Made by a program: the position numbers and the translations under genes
Virus record (IMG/VR): IMGVR_UViG_3300020167_000001
Coordinates: 1 to 64,000 of that record
From: a virus
DNA length: 64,000 nt
Strand: one strand, 5' to 3'
Shown here: in pieces, positions 7,249-13,777 of the stretch
Position numbering within the stretch: the first letter of the stretch is position 1
How the letters are laid out: each line of letters opens with the position of its first letter
Notes under the pieces: generated by a model
Told to the model about the DNA's origin: nothing
Database searches by the model: none
Seen by the model: the letters and a program-made list of their open reading frames with translations, nothing else

Positions 7249-8169
7249 TTAGGATTCAGCACCTAAGTCCTTTAAGAACTTATCAATGGTAGCCTGAAAA
7301 CGAGGATCTATTCCAATCCTTAGTGCAGCCGTCTCTTGAATAGAAGCTTGTCTTGCTCCTTCAAATTGCTCAAATTCAACCTTCACAGTATCATTGAACT
7401 TTGCTAAAGCATCTGAATACTCTTGTCTCAATTTTGCATTGATGACATTAGCTTCAGCTTGTTTAACAGCATTCTCTTTAGAGATACGAGCATTCTCTTC
7501 AGTCACTAAGTTCTTAACCTTAGCTTTGAAGTAGTTCACTCTCATCTCATATGAACGGTGTAAAGTAGCCAACTCTTCATGAGTCTTTAATAGTTCATCA
7601 GCTTTATGGTGTACGTCCACCTTTACAGGTGTCTTTTTTCCTAAATCTAATTCTATAAAGTCCAAGGCTTTTACATTATTTAATCCTTTTCGAAGATCAT
7701 CTAATAAACCACCTTTATGAATGAACTGGCCAACATGAGCCGCGTAAGCTTCTTGCTCAAGGTATTCAGCAAACTCTGCTTGAGATAACATATCCCATGC
7801 CCACTCCTCACTAACTAAGTCCGTAGGAGAAAACTCTACATAAGCAGGTTTCTCTGGATTGGGTATTGAATGGGAGAATTGTCTTCTCTTAATCTCAAGC
7901 AATAAAGCATCTTTGGCCTTAATGTTAGTCATTAAGAATGCTTGAGCTGCATGTAACTCACCTTTCTCAATCAACATTTCTTTAACATTACCTGGAAGAG
8001 CTTTTGCTGCTTCTAAAGTGTAAGTGTCTCCGTCTGATTTAAAAGTTTTGCTTGCATTATTAACACCTGCTAAGGCATTAGTAATTTCTTGTGCTCTTTG
8101 ATTACACAAGTTAGAGATACTTGCAGCTTGAGATAAGCTTAATCCTGATTTTTGTAAATTATGTCTCAT
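7249..8169 (-). CDS. Hypothetical helical protein, 306 aa
   Basis: Soluble, long-helix protein with charged coiled-coil-like C-terminal half (ENAVKQAEANVINAKLRQEY) and a globular centre rich in Trp/Glu (SEEWAWDMLSQAEFAEYLEQ). Codon choice is more regular than in neighbouring small genes, suggesting strong expression. I do not recognise the family. Flanked by non-coding structured RNA on both sides, so it is probably transcribed as its own unit. Confidence 0.6.
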   Translation of the reverse strand: MRHNLQKSGLSLSQAASISNLCNQRAQEITNALAGVNNASKTFKSDGDTYTLEAAKALPGNVKEMLIEKGELHAAQAFLMTNIKAKDALLLEIKRRQFSHSIPNPEKPAYVEFSPTDLVSEEWAWDMLSQAEFAEYLEQEAYAAHVGQFIHKGGLLDDLRKGLNNVKALDFIELDLGKKTPVKVDVHHKADELLKTHEELATLHRSYEMRVNYFKAKVKNLVTEENARISKENAVKQAEANVINAKLRQEYSDALAKFNDTVKVEFEQFEGARQASIQETAALRIGIDPRFQATIDKFLKDLGAES

Positions 8170-8228
8170 AATATGGCTAAAGGGATGACCTATACTCCCC
8201 AGGTTTTAGTTTGTTTTGATTAATTTGA

Positions 8229-8360
8229 TTATTTTATTCTCCAATATTGACTTGAAGAACGGGTTTCTGTTTTATTTAATGCCTCTAATAATACTAATGC
8301 ATTAGCATAGTTCATAGTAACACTAAAAGATTCTCCTAATGAATTACAAAATGTGTGCAT
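8229..8360 (-). CDS. Small protein, 43 aa
   Basis: Reading the gap gives ATG at 8360 and TAA at 8229: a product starting MHTFCNSLGESFSV and ending SQYWRIK. It has a plausible amphipathic middle (NYANALVLLEALNK). Placed between two structured non-coding stretches with an A/T-rich leader. Not recognised; moderate support because of length. Confidence 0.45.
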   Translation of the reverse strand: MHTFCNSLGESFSVTMNYANALVLLEALNKTETRSSSQYWRIK

Positions 8361-8380
8361 GATATTAATATTAAGGTTTA

Positions 8381-8451
8381 TGTCCTCTGCATTCTATTAA
8401 GGATAGTCGTGTTTACTTGCCGTAGCTTTATAACATAAACACAGTTGGACA
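8381..8451 (-). ncRNA. Structured leader hairpin before the 43-aa gene
   Basis: TGTCC (8381-8385) pairs with GGACA (8447-8451), and inside GTGTTTA (8409-8415) pairs with TAAACAC (8436-8442) around a GCTACGG-containing loop. It lies about 20 nt upstream of the start at 8360. Confidence 0.4.
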
Positions 8452-8545
8452 CTGTCCCTAATAGTCAACCCTTGGAAAGTTGAAATGATGCATTACATGT
8501 CTCTCCTCACAAGGAGGAGAGAAGGAAGGTTTTTCATACCTACAA

Positions 8546-8747
8546 CTGTTGCCAGCAGCTTACTGGCTTAGTTACTCTACTAACTAAAAACTGGAGTGAT
8601 CAGCTCCTACTTCCGAGTAACTTTGAAGTGAGAATAAGTACTGGTAGCTTATACTTTTGTTTGACCTAAAGGTCTAGCACGGATGGGCTCGATTCTAATC
8701 TTTATTCCAACCATATAGGTAGGAGACTTAATCCATTCTGGCAACAG
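8546..8747 (-). ncRNA. Structured RNA module closed by a 10-bp perfect helix
   Basis: CTGTTGCCAG at 8546-8555 is perfectly complementary to CTGGCAACAG at 8738-8747 across 182 nt. Enclosed local hairpins include TTAGTTA/TAACTAA, GGAG/CTCC and GACCT/AGGTC. No ORF spans it. A separate CTCTCCTC/GAGGAGAG hairpin lies at about 8501-8521. Could be an independent ncRNA or part of a larger ornate RNA covering 8381-8890. Confidence 0.45.
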
Positions 8748-8901
8748 CAGTGGTATCCACAAACGTGGACTCCCTGTATAATACTTCTGTGTAAATTTTA
8801 CTACCAATGTTAATGTGGGCCAGTATTCCTTACATATTATTGCATGAGTTTAAACCTCAGCATATGCCCTACGCTGGCGTTGCCCATAGGAGGAAATGCA
8901 T

Positions 8902-9036
8902 CTAATGGGTTATGTTATTAGCCCATATACATATTAAAATAGATAGAGGTAGTTGCCAACCATAGGCATACCATGCTAATCCATAGCCTATTAGTTCTAA
9001 TAATAGTGATACAATTACTTTTTGTTTATATGACAT
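8902..9036 (-). CDS. Small hydrophobic membrane protein, 44 aa
   Basis: ATG at 9036, TAG at 8902. After MSYKQKV the sequence is almost continuously hydrophobic with aromatic residues (IGYGLAWYAYGW, LSILICIWANN), consistent with one or two membrane helices. Surrounded on both sides by structured non-coding RNA. Function unknown; similar in size to other small membrane proteins of this arm. Confidence 0.55.
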   Translation of the reverse strand: MSYKQKVIVSLLLELIGYGLAWYAYGWQLPLSILICIWANNITH

Positions 9037-9143
9037 AAGTTATTAGTTTTAAATGAATTTTAGTTTAGGAAAAATTATGTGAGCCAGGGATCAACAGGGC
9101 ACCTGCTTAAAAAAGTTTACTGCCTGCATTTGCTCAATATGGG

Positions 9144-9343
9144 TAAATCATTAGTAATTACATATTTGATTAATTTATGTATCCTACCATCGGTAATTAC
9201 TTTCTGAAGGTAATTAAAGTATAGGTGTAAATACTGTTAGGTACTGAGTAGTTTATTAATCATATGTTCAGCATATAATCTTTTATTAATATGTTCTCTT
9301 TAATCCCATACTCCACGCATGGTGTCTATTTACTAATGATTTA
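9144..9343 (-). ncRNA. Structured RNA module closed by a 14-bp perfect helix
   Basis: TAAATCATTAGTAA (9144-9157) and TTACTAATGATTTA (9330-9343) are perfect inverted repeats 172 nt apart. The interior includes a TAATTAC/GTAATTA hairpin. No gene fits in the segment. Confidence 0.5.
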
Positions 9344-9349
9344 ATATTG

Positions 9350-9446
9350 TGACAGGTAAACTGTTTGTGCTCACCTTCTAGCACTAACTATTATTAGAGG
9401 TATGTGGGTTCATCCCACTATGTCCAGTTAATTTTGTACCCTGTCA
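9350..9446 (-). ncRNA. Structured RNA module, 7-bp closing helix
   Basis: TGACAGG (9350-9356) pairs with CCTGTCA (9440-9446); inside are GTGCT/AGCAC and a GTGGG/CCCAC hairpin. It starts only 6 nt from the end of the neighbouring 14-bp module, giving a tandem of closed domains upstream of the 44-aa membrane gene. The remaining gap 9447-9527 shows no gene. Confidence 0.45.
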
Positions 9447-9527
9447 ATGATGGCAAGCCCGTCTATTAGCTGCAAAACGTTAGTACCAATAGCCTTTGGT
9501 GTTTGCGCTTCGGTTGTTGATATAGGT

Positions 9528-9923
9528 TTATAAAGTAGTGATACCTTTTGATTTCAACAATTCTTTTGCTTTATTTATCTCGTGTTCTTCATAGTCAAAA
9601 ATACTAATAAGTTGATTTTCATTAATTCCAACACATTCTGTTAAATTAGAGGTACAAGGTCTATTAAACTCCTTACTTAAATTATATTCAATGTCGCCTT
9701 TTGGATGAGATGAACTAACCGCTTGATAACCTCTAATAAAATACTTTTTTCCTTGATAATATACTTCATCATTTATAATAAATTTATTTTGATAATGAGA
9801 TTTAGCCATTTCTTTTAATCTTAAAAATGCTGTATTATTTGCTAAATCTCCAGCTTCACATTGAAAATCACATTTTGTTAATTGTTCAACTATTTGTTCT
9901 ATTGTTGGCGTTTTATTTTCCAT
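9528..9923 (-). CDS. Hypothetical protein, 131 aa
   Basis: Soluble protein with a helical N-terminus (TIEQIVEQLTKCDFQ), a beta-like centre (FIINDEVYYQGKKYFIRGYQ) and a helical C-terminus (EHEINKAKELLKSKG). Not recognised. It follows the 114-aa gene by 26 nt in the same direction, with an A-rich non-SD leader. Confidence 0.55.
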   Translation of the reverse strand: MENKTPTIEQIVEQLTKCDFQCEAGDLANNTAFLRLKEMAKSHYQNKFIINDEVYYQGKKYFIRGYQAVSSSHPKGDIEYNLSKEFNRPCTSNLTECVGINENQLISIFDYEEHEINKAKELLKSKGITTL

Positions 9924-9949
9924 GTTTTTTATTTTTTAAGTTATTATTT

Positions 9950-10294
9950 TTAAATTTTAATTTGGCTACTGGTACTAACACAACCCTTACTCAATTTTAA
10001 ATTAGTTATTGTAATTTTAGGCAATAAACTATTCATTGCTAACTCAAATGCTTTTTCATCTCTAAAATTTTCAAACGATTTAGGATTGATCAATGTTTTA
10101 AATGCTGTTTCAAGTACATCACAAAACCATTGAGCTTCTTCTTTGGTATCTCTTTCAGCAACAGTAAAATCTTGATTTCCTATTGTAAAACCAGCTTGGT
10201 ACACATTGCCATGTTTTGATGAAAATATAACTACAGTATTATCTTGTGTAGGCATATGTTTACATCTAATTGCTTTTATTGGTTTTTTTGCCAT
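9950..10294 (-). CDS. Hypothetical protein, 114 aa
   Basis: Basic N-terminus (MAKKPIKAIRCKH), beta-rich middle (NTVVIFSSKHGNVYQAGFTI) and a helical stretch. It resembles a small alpha/beta protein of no known family. Leader 10295-10372 contains a strong hairpin (10316-10366), suggesting post-transcriptional control. Confidence 0.55.
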   Translation of the reverse strand: MAKKPIKAIRCKHMPTQDNTVVIFSSKHGNVYQAGFTIGNQDFTVAERDTKEEAQWFCDVLETAFKTLINPKSFENFRDEKAFELAMNSLLPKITITNLKLSKGCVSTSSQIKI

Positions 10295-10315
10295 TGTTAT
10301 TTGTATTTAAATAAG

Positions 10316-10366
10316 ACCCAGTCTAAGCTTTGTCAAGTTCTGCCAATTAAGGAATAGACACTGGGT
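10316..10366 (-). ncRNA. Leader hairpin upstream of the 114-aa gene
   Basis: ACCCA (10316-10320) pairs with TGGGT (10362-10366) and GTCTA (10321-10325) with TAGAC (10355-10359), ten base pairs with a two-base bulge, enclosing a 29-nt interior. It sits 22 nt upstream of the start codon at 10294. Confidence 0.5.
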
Positions 10367-10372
10367 GAGCTT

Positions 10373-10699
10373 TTAATATAAATCTTCTGAAAATAATCCT
10401 AATCTAGGATTACCTTCACCTGTAATAATTTGATTAGCAGCTTTTGCAATCATTAGAGCTTCTAATCTTGTTACAAACCTGTTAGTATTAGTAATAAAGC
10501 CTTGTTCTTCAGTTCTAACTATTTTTAAAGCTTCTTCTGAATAAGGGAATCCTAATATTTTAGAATTAATATGAATACAATTATGGTGTCTTCTACCACA
10601 AACTACATATCCTTCTGTAATATTAATAACATTAATGCTATCTGTACTACCATCATTATAATAATTAGCAGCACATAATATAAATTCTGATTTTGACAT
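10373..10699 (-). CDS. Hypothetical protein, 108 aa
   Basis: Soluble alpha/beta protein (KSEFILCAANYYNDG, VVCGRRHHNCIHI, RLEALMIAKAANQIITGEG). The middle segment with RRHHNCIH might bind a metal, but no known domain is evident. Lies directly downstream of the tRNA-like gene on the same strand; the short gap has no other gene. Confidence 0.55.
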   Translation of the reverse strand: MSKSEFILCAANYYNDGSTDSINVINITEGYVVCGRRHHNCIHINSKILGFPYSEEALKIVRTEEQGFITNTNRFVTRLEALMIAKAANQIITGEGNPRLGLFSEDLY

Positions 10700-10727
10700 A
10701 ATATGTGTTTTAATAATTAATAATTAG

Positions 10728-10855
10728 TACCAAGAAGAAGATTTGAACTCCTGACCTTTCCAGTTTTGGCCTATACAGCTACTCAAAAACTAAGTCTTAA
10801 ATTAGTTAAAACTGTACCCAAAGTAGAATGCTCTACCGGACTGAGCTATCTTGGT
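10728..10855 (-). tRNA. tRNA with a 54-nt insertion in the anticodon loop
   Basis: Minus strand: acceptor ACCAAGA/TCTTGGT (7 perfect bp, A73, no encoded CCA), T8-A9, D arm GCTC-AGTCCGGTA-GAGC, A26, anticodon stem TTCTA/TGGAA, 5-nt variable loop AGGTC, T arm AGGAG-TTCAAAT-CTTCT. Only the anticodon loop departs from canon: it is 61 nt instead of 7, starting CTTTGG and ending CCAAAAC. The extra sequence folds on itself (TTTGG/CCAAA, TACAG/CTGTA, AACTAA/TTAGTT), so an intron is inferred. Splice points are not determinable by eye. If the mature loop is CTTTG plus AC, the anticodon is UUG (Gln). The insertion is far too short for a group I intron. Confidence 0.75.
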
Positions 10856-10858
10856 GTA

Positions 10859-10945
10859 AAGGTAAATTGTACTGAGGCTCTTAACTAGTCAGCACAGTTG
10901 ATACAACAATTTAAGAGTAATATCCATATCAACTTTATTTACCTT
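10859..10945 (-). ncRNA. H-type pseudoknot element enclosed by a 9-bp helix
   Basis: AAGGTAAAT (10859-10867) pairs with ATTTACCTT (10937-10945). Inside, two perfect 7-bp helices interleave: CTCTTAA (10878-10884) with TTAAGAG (10911-10917), and GTTGATA (10897-10903) with TATCAAC (10927-10933). It lies 3 nt from the tRNA and 10 nt from the stop of the 57-aa gene, so it may be a processing signal or an independent structured RNA. Confidence 0.5.
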
Positions 10946-10955
10946 ATGATTTAAA

Positions 10956-11129
10956 TCACTTAATAGTATCTGAATTATGACCTAACTCAGCTTTTCTTAA
11001 GTCATATGCATTTTTCAAGAACTCTGGATGAGTTCTAGCATATTCTGCTTCTTCTATGGCCGGGATTGATATGACAAATATCATAAGTCCTGATATGACC
11101 AGTAATAATATAATGGCTGTTGCTCTCAT
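10956..11129 (-). CDS. Small membrane-anchored protein, 57 aa
   Basis: ATG at 11129, TGA at 10956. The N-terminal 25 residues are a signal anchor (AIILLLVISGLMIFVISIP), followed by a charged soluble tail (EEAEYARTHPEFLKNAYDLR). The start overlaps the stop of the upstream 120-aa membrane protein by four bases (ATGA), implying coupled translation and probably a membrane partnership. Confidence 0.6.
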   Translation of the reverse strand: MRATAIILLLVISGLMIFVISIPAIEEAEYARTHPEFLKNAYDLRKAELGHNSDTIK

Positions 11130-11488
11130 GTGAATAAATAATAGATGAATAATGAGTAAATTATTAAGGGTACAATGATAAACAATATTACTAATATTGC
11201 CACATGGTCAATCCCCCATCTATTAAAATATCTTGAAAAGTTTACTATCTTCTCGGAGACAGTATCAAAAAATGTATCATGGTTTACTACACTGAGCAAT
11301 AAGCCTAATACTCCTAGAAATGTTAACTCAATAAGTGGTGTTCCAAATATTACATCTAACAATGTGCACCAGGAGAATGGGATTATGACAAACCAAATGG
11401 TAAACTCTATAATTTCAAGAGGTAATCCGGTTTCCCTACCGAGAAAATTAATCATAGTAACAATCTTGCTAAATATAAATCTGAACAT
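11126..11488 (-). CDS. Membrane protein with three predicted TM helices, 120 aa
   Basis: Hydrophobic segments around residues 26-42 (IIEFTIWFVIIPFSWC), 50-65 and 95-118 (VAILVILFIIVPLIIYSLFI). No known family. ATGA overlap with the 57-aa membrane protein downstream. Preceded by about 700 nt of structured non-coding sequence (11489-12210). Confidence 0.6.
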   Translation of the reverse strand: MFRFIFSKIVTMINFLGRETGLPLEIIEFTIWFVIIPFSWCTLLDVIFGTPLIELTFLGVLGLLLSVVNHDTFFDTVSEKIVNFSRYFNRWGIDHVAILVILFIIVPLIIYSLFIYYLFT

Positions 11489-11518
11489 AATTATTAAAGT
11501 TTAAATGTTAATAAATAA

Positions 11519-12120
11519 GGATTAGAGCTATCAATCCTGCACTACATGTTTCCAGGCTCGCTTACCAAAAGATAAAGCAACATGTTTATGGTTACGACTA
11601 GACTCACTATCATACCGACCTGTAACCGTGGTGATCACTATTCTTAAAGTCAGGTGTCTCTGACATTCCCTCTGCATTCATTGTAATACTACAAGTGTCT
11701 ACTCCAATTAAGAACATTCTAGTCTGTTAAGATATATAATGTATGGTAAACGTCCTGGTTCTTACAATGCCACCCTTGGGAGCTGATTAAACAGTAGTGA
11801 TATTACTCACACTCATAGTTAATCAGGTAGTTTTACATTTTATTCCTGCTTTGGAGACTAAGCATCCTATGGTTGGGTCAACAAAATGTCTGTACACTAC
11901 GTGGTTGTGATGCATTAATATGAGTAGATATTTATATGCCAGTTAGCTAGCTCTGGACTTATTGTTCAACCTACTCAATATTGTATAAAATCACTTGTCC
12001 AATTCTAGTGGAATAATATTAAGCAGCTCACCTTTTGAGGAGCACTTTCACGGAATCACACCGTGCATCTTAATAGACCCCTACAATAAACACAACTGTC
12101 TAGTAACAGTTTAATAATTT
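11519..12120 (-). ncRNA. Large structured non-coding region, candidate ornate RNA
   Basis: About 600 nt without a credible ORF but dense in perfect helices: GGATT/AATCC (11519-11537), ACATGTT/AACATGT (11544-11550 with 11579-11585), GGTTAC/GTAACC (11590-11595 with 11622-11627), CTGATTAA/TTAATCAG (11783-11790 with 11819-11826), GAGTAG/CTACTC (11922-11927 with 11971-11976) and a CACGG/CCGTG hairpin near 12050. Large ornate phage RNAs such as GOLLD and ROOL occupy similar tRNA-adjacent positions in other phages. Identity with either is untested. Confidence 0.45.
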
Positions 12121-12210
12121 AGCAATGTTATTGTATTACATAAATGTAAGTTCTGTTAATTCAGTTCTCATTCAATTATTGTTTATCTTCAAGCAAGTGA
12201 TTTTAATGTG

Positions 12211-12366
12211 TTATTTTAAACCTAGTTTTTTCTTAATACTTGGTTTTTTTAATTCAGTAGTTGTGTAATGGATTTTATCTTTACATGGTTTACCACATGT
12301 ACAATATGCTGTTCCTCCATTAAATGTTTCACATATACTTCTAAGCATTGCAATATGTTTTTCCAT
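12211..12366 (-). CDS. Small zinc-ribbon-like basic protein, 51 aa
   Basis: ATG at 12366, TAA at 12211. The product contains YCTCGKPCKDK, a compact cysteine cluster, and a very basic C-terminus (LKKPSIKKKLGLK). Probably a small metal-binding or nucleic-acid-binding protein. It is preceded by the tRNA-like element 12395-12482 and followed by the large structured region. Confidence 0.55.
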   Translation of the reverse strand: MEKHIAMLRSICETFNGGTAYCTCGKPCKDKIHYTTTELKKPSIKKKLGLK

Positions 12367-12394
12367 ATTATTTAGTTTTAATTAGTTAAAAATG

Positions 12395-12482
12395 TCCTGC
12401 TGAGTTTATCCGACTACTCACCTATACACCTGTTTTCAGGCATAGCCAGATTTGAACTGACGCTAGCGTTTACTGCACAGGA
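12395..12482 (-). ncRNA. tRNA-like element with T arm before D arm (permuted order)
   Basis: Minus strand order: TCCTGT strand, T-arm-like GTCAG-TTCAAAT-CTGGC (canonical T loop), TATGCCT, a GAAAAC connector, AGGTGTA (pairs with TATGCCT, two G-U), D-arm-like GAGT-AGTCGGATAA-ACTC, and GCAGGA which pairs back to TCCTGT. These are the parts of a tRNA cut in the anticodon loop and joined at the acceptor end. Against a working tRNA: five rather than two bases link acceptor and D arm, and there is no U33. It may be a permuted tRNA relic, a tRNA mimic or chance. Confidence 0.35.
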
Positions 12483-12498
12483 TTCTATCTTTAATTTG

Positions 12499-13107
12499 TT
12501 ATTTCTTTGTTGGTGGATTATATCTTGCTTTAAACCAATTTAATAATTGGTTTGGTATAATATGATCATCCATTAAATTTGTATAATCTTTAGATACATC
12601 ATCCCAACTTTCTTCTTTCTTAATAGGAAATAGTTTGATGTTTGGAAACCAAGTTATACCATATATTCTTTCTTCATCAATACCTTCAGTATATCCTATT
12701 ACCTCACATTTAATAAATACAGAATCACCATCTTTTAATTTACTATCTATAATAGCTTGTAAATGTTTAGGTGAGAAATGTTCAGGAAGAGCTAGGATTT
12801 TATGTCTACCTAATAAAGAACAATCATCTAACCATTGAAAAATTCTATATTTATCTGTGATATAATCACCAACTCCAATATCTTCTGTTTCAGATATGAT
12901 TAGTGGTTTATAGTAATTCATAGCAATAGCAGGATCTTTCCAATCATTTGTATATAAACCATCAGGGAATTTACGCTGCTTGTTTATACATAGTGACGCT
13001 TTCATATCACTACTATCAGTTTTAATCAATACTAATTTACCTTTACATACAGTATGTTCACCTTGTGAATCTGTATATTGTTCTGTTTGTTTAACTTTAG
13101 TTGTCAT
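12499..13107 (-). CDS. Bacteroidota-phage hypothetical protein, 202 aa
   Basis: Belongs by appearance to a family common in Bacteroidota phages: a beta-rich N-terminus, a signature ILALPEHFSPKHLQAIIDSK followed by LKDGDSVFIKCE, and a C-terminal helix. No enzymatic motif known to me. Soluble, no cysteine cluster. The leader contains one of the strongest helices in the arm (13147-13244). Confidence 0.55.
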   Translation of the reverse strand: MTTKVKQTEQYTDSQGEHTVCKGKLVLIKTDSSDMKASLCINKQRKFPDGLYTNDWKDPAIAMNYYKPLIISETEDIGVGDYITDKYRIFQWLDDCSLLGRHKILALPEHFSPKHLQAIIDSKLKDGDSVFIKCEVIGYTEGIDEERIYGITWFPNIKLFPIKKEESWDDVSKDYTNLMDDHIIPNQLLNWFKARYNPPTKK

Positions 13108-13146
13108 AGACTTACTGTATTAATTGGTTAATAATTTAATTAGTTA

Positions 13147-13244
13147 ATCTATCCCAATACCCACAAACACAAATAACTAGAGGCTGGCAAATCGCGAAGC
13201 TTTACTTATAACTTTATGATTTATAGTGGAATACTGGGATAGAT
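13147..13244 (-). ncRNA. Leader RNA with very long closing helix
   Basis: ATCTATCCCA (13147-13156) pairs perfectly with TGGGATAGAT (13235-13244). The helix continues inward with TAC/GTA-type and G-U pairs to about 18 bp around a 60-nt interior. Located about 40 nt upstream of the start at 13107. Confidence 0.5.
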
Positions 13245-13295
13245 GGGACAATATTATTTGCTTCTACCATTCTTTGCCTTCTCATGACTTTAAAG

Positions 13296-13697
13296 TTAAA
13301 GATTAATTTTAATATTCATTTCTTTTTCCAACATATCCAACGCATTCTGAAAATCATGCACAGTTCTTGAATGGCATATGTAATAGATTGTAGCTGATCC
13401 TTCAGATTCTAATACAAATGGAAATTTATCTCCATGATTAGCCACATCATAATGTGATTCATCATGAATGTATCTGATTTCACCGTTATCTCGCACTGTC
13501 TTAACCCAATTATTACTCAAAAGGATTTCTTCAGTTAAAGGTATTGGTCGAACATGTATACCTTTTAGCCAAGTTGTAACACCCGAAAATTGGAAATATC
13601 CACAATCAGGTCTCAATCTATTACTAATACCTTCAATTTGTTTAGGTTCTCCTAGAAAGAGTACCCAGTTTCCAGGTTTATAATCTTCTGGTTTCAT
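13296..13697 (-). CDS. Bacteroidota mobile-element/phage protein of the 'PIPLTEE' type, 133 aa
   Basis: Starts MKPEDYKPGNWVLFLGEPK and carries RPIPLTEEILLSNNWVK, then a C-terminal VHDFQNALDMLEKEMNI. This matches the widespread family in Bacteroidota phages and conjugative elements that opens 'MK..DLRIGNWV', has 'PIPLTEE.L...GF' and ends '.VHQLQNLYFAL.GEEL'. Function is unknown, though its frequency in mobile elements is notable. It supports the host assignment. Confidence 0.7.
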   Translation of the reverse strand: MKPEDYKPGNWVLFLGEPKQIEGISNRLRPDCGYFQFSGVTTWLKGIHVRPIPLTEEILLSNNWVKTVRDNGEIRYIHDESHYDVANHGDKFPFVLESEGSATIYYICHSRTVHDFQNALDMLEKEMNIKINL

Positions 13698-13726
13698 TGG
13701 TTAATATTTTAAAGGTTAGTAAATTT

Positions 13727-13768
13727 ACTGCAAACTGCAAAGCCATATATGTGCCTTGCAGTTGCAGT
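13727..13768 (-). ncRNA. Long hairpin between two leftward genes
   Basis: ACTGCAAACTGCAA at the left pairs with TTGCAGTTGCAGT at the right with one bulged base, around a short CATATATG-containing loop, about 18 bp in all. It follows the ParB-like gene and precedes the start at 13697 by 30 nt. There is no T-run, so a leader or processing element is more likely than a terminator. Confidence 0.45.
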
Positions 13769-13777
13769 CATTTTTAA

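Noticed and set aside
8501-8521. CTCTCCTC/GAGGAGAG hairpin as terminator
   Set aside because: Strong stem, but no T-run on either strand immediately after; kept only as a structural hairpin.
9061-9120. Possible tRNA at a GATCAACAGGG-like word
   Set aside because: The arms do not pair as a T arm; the word is a short direct repeat, not a hairpin.
10728-10855. Group I intron in the tRNA
   Set aside because: The insertion is 54 nt; group I introns need well over 200 nt with P3-P7 core, none of which is present.
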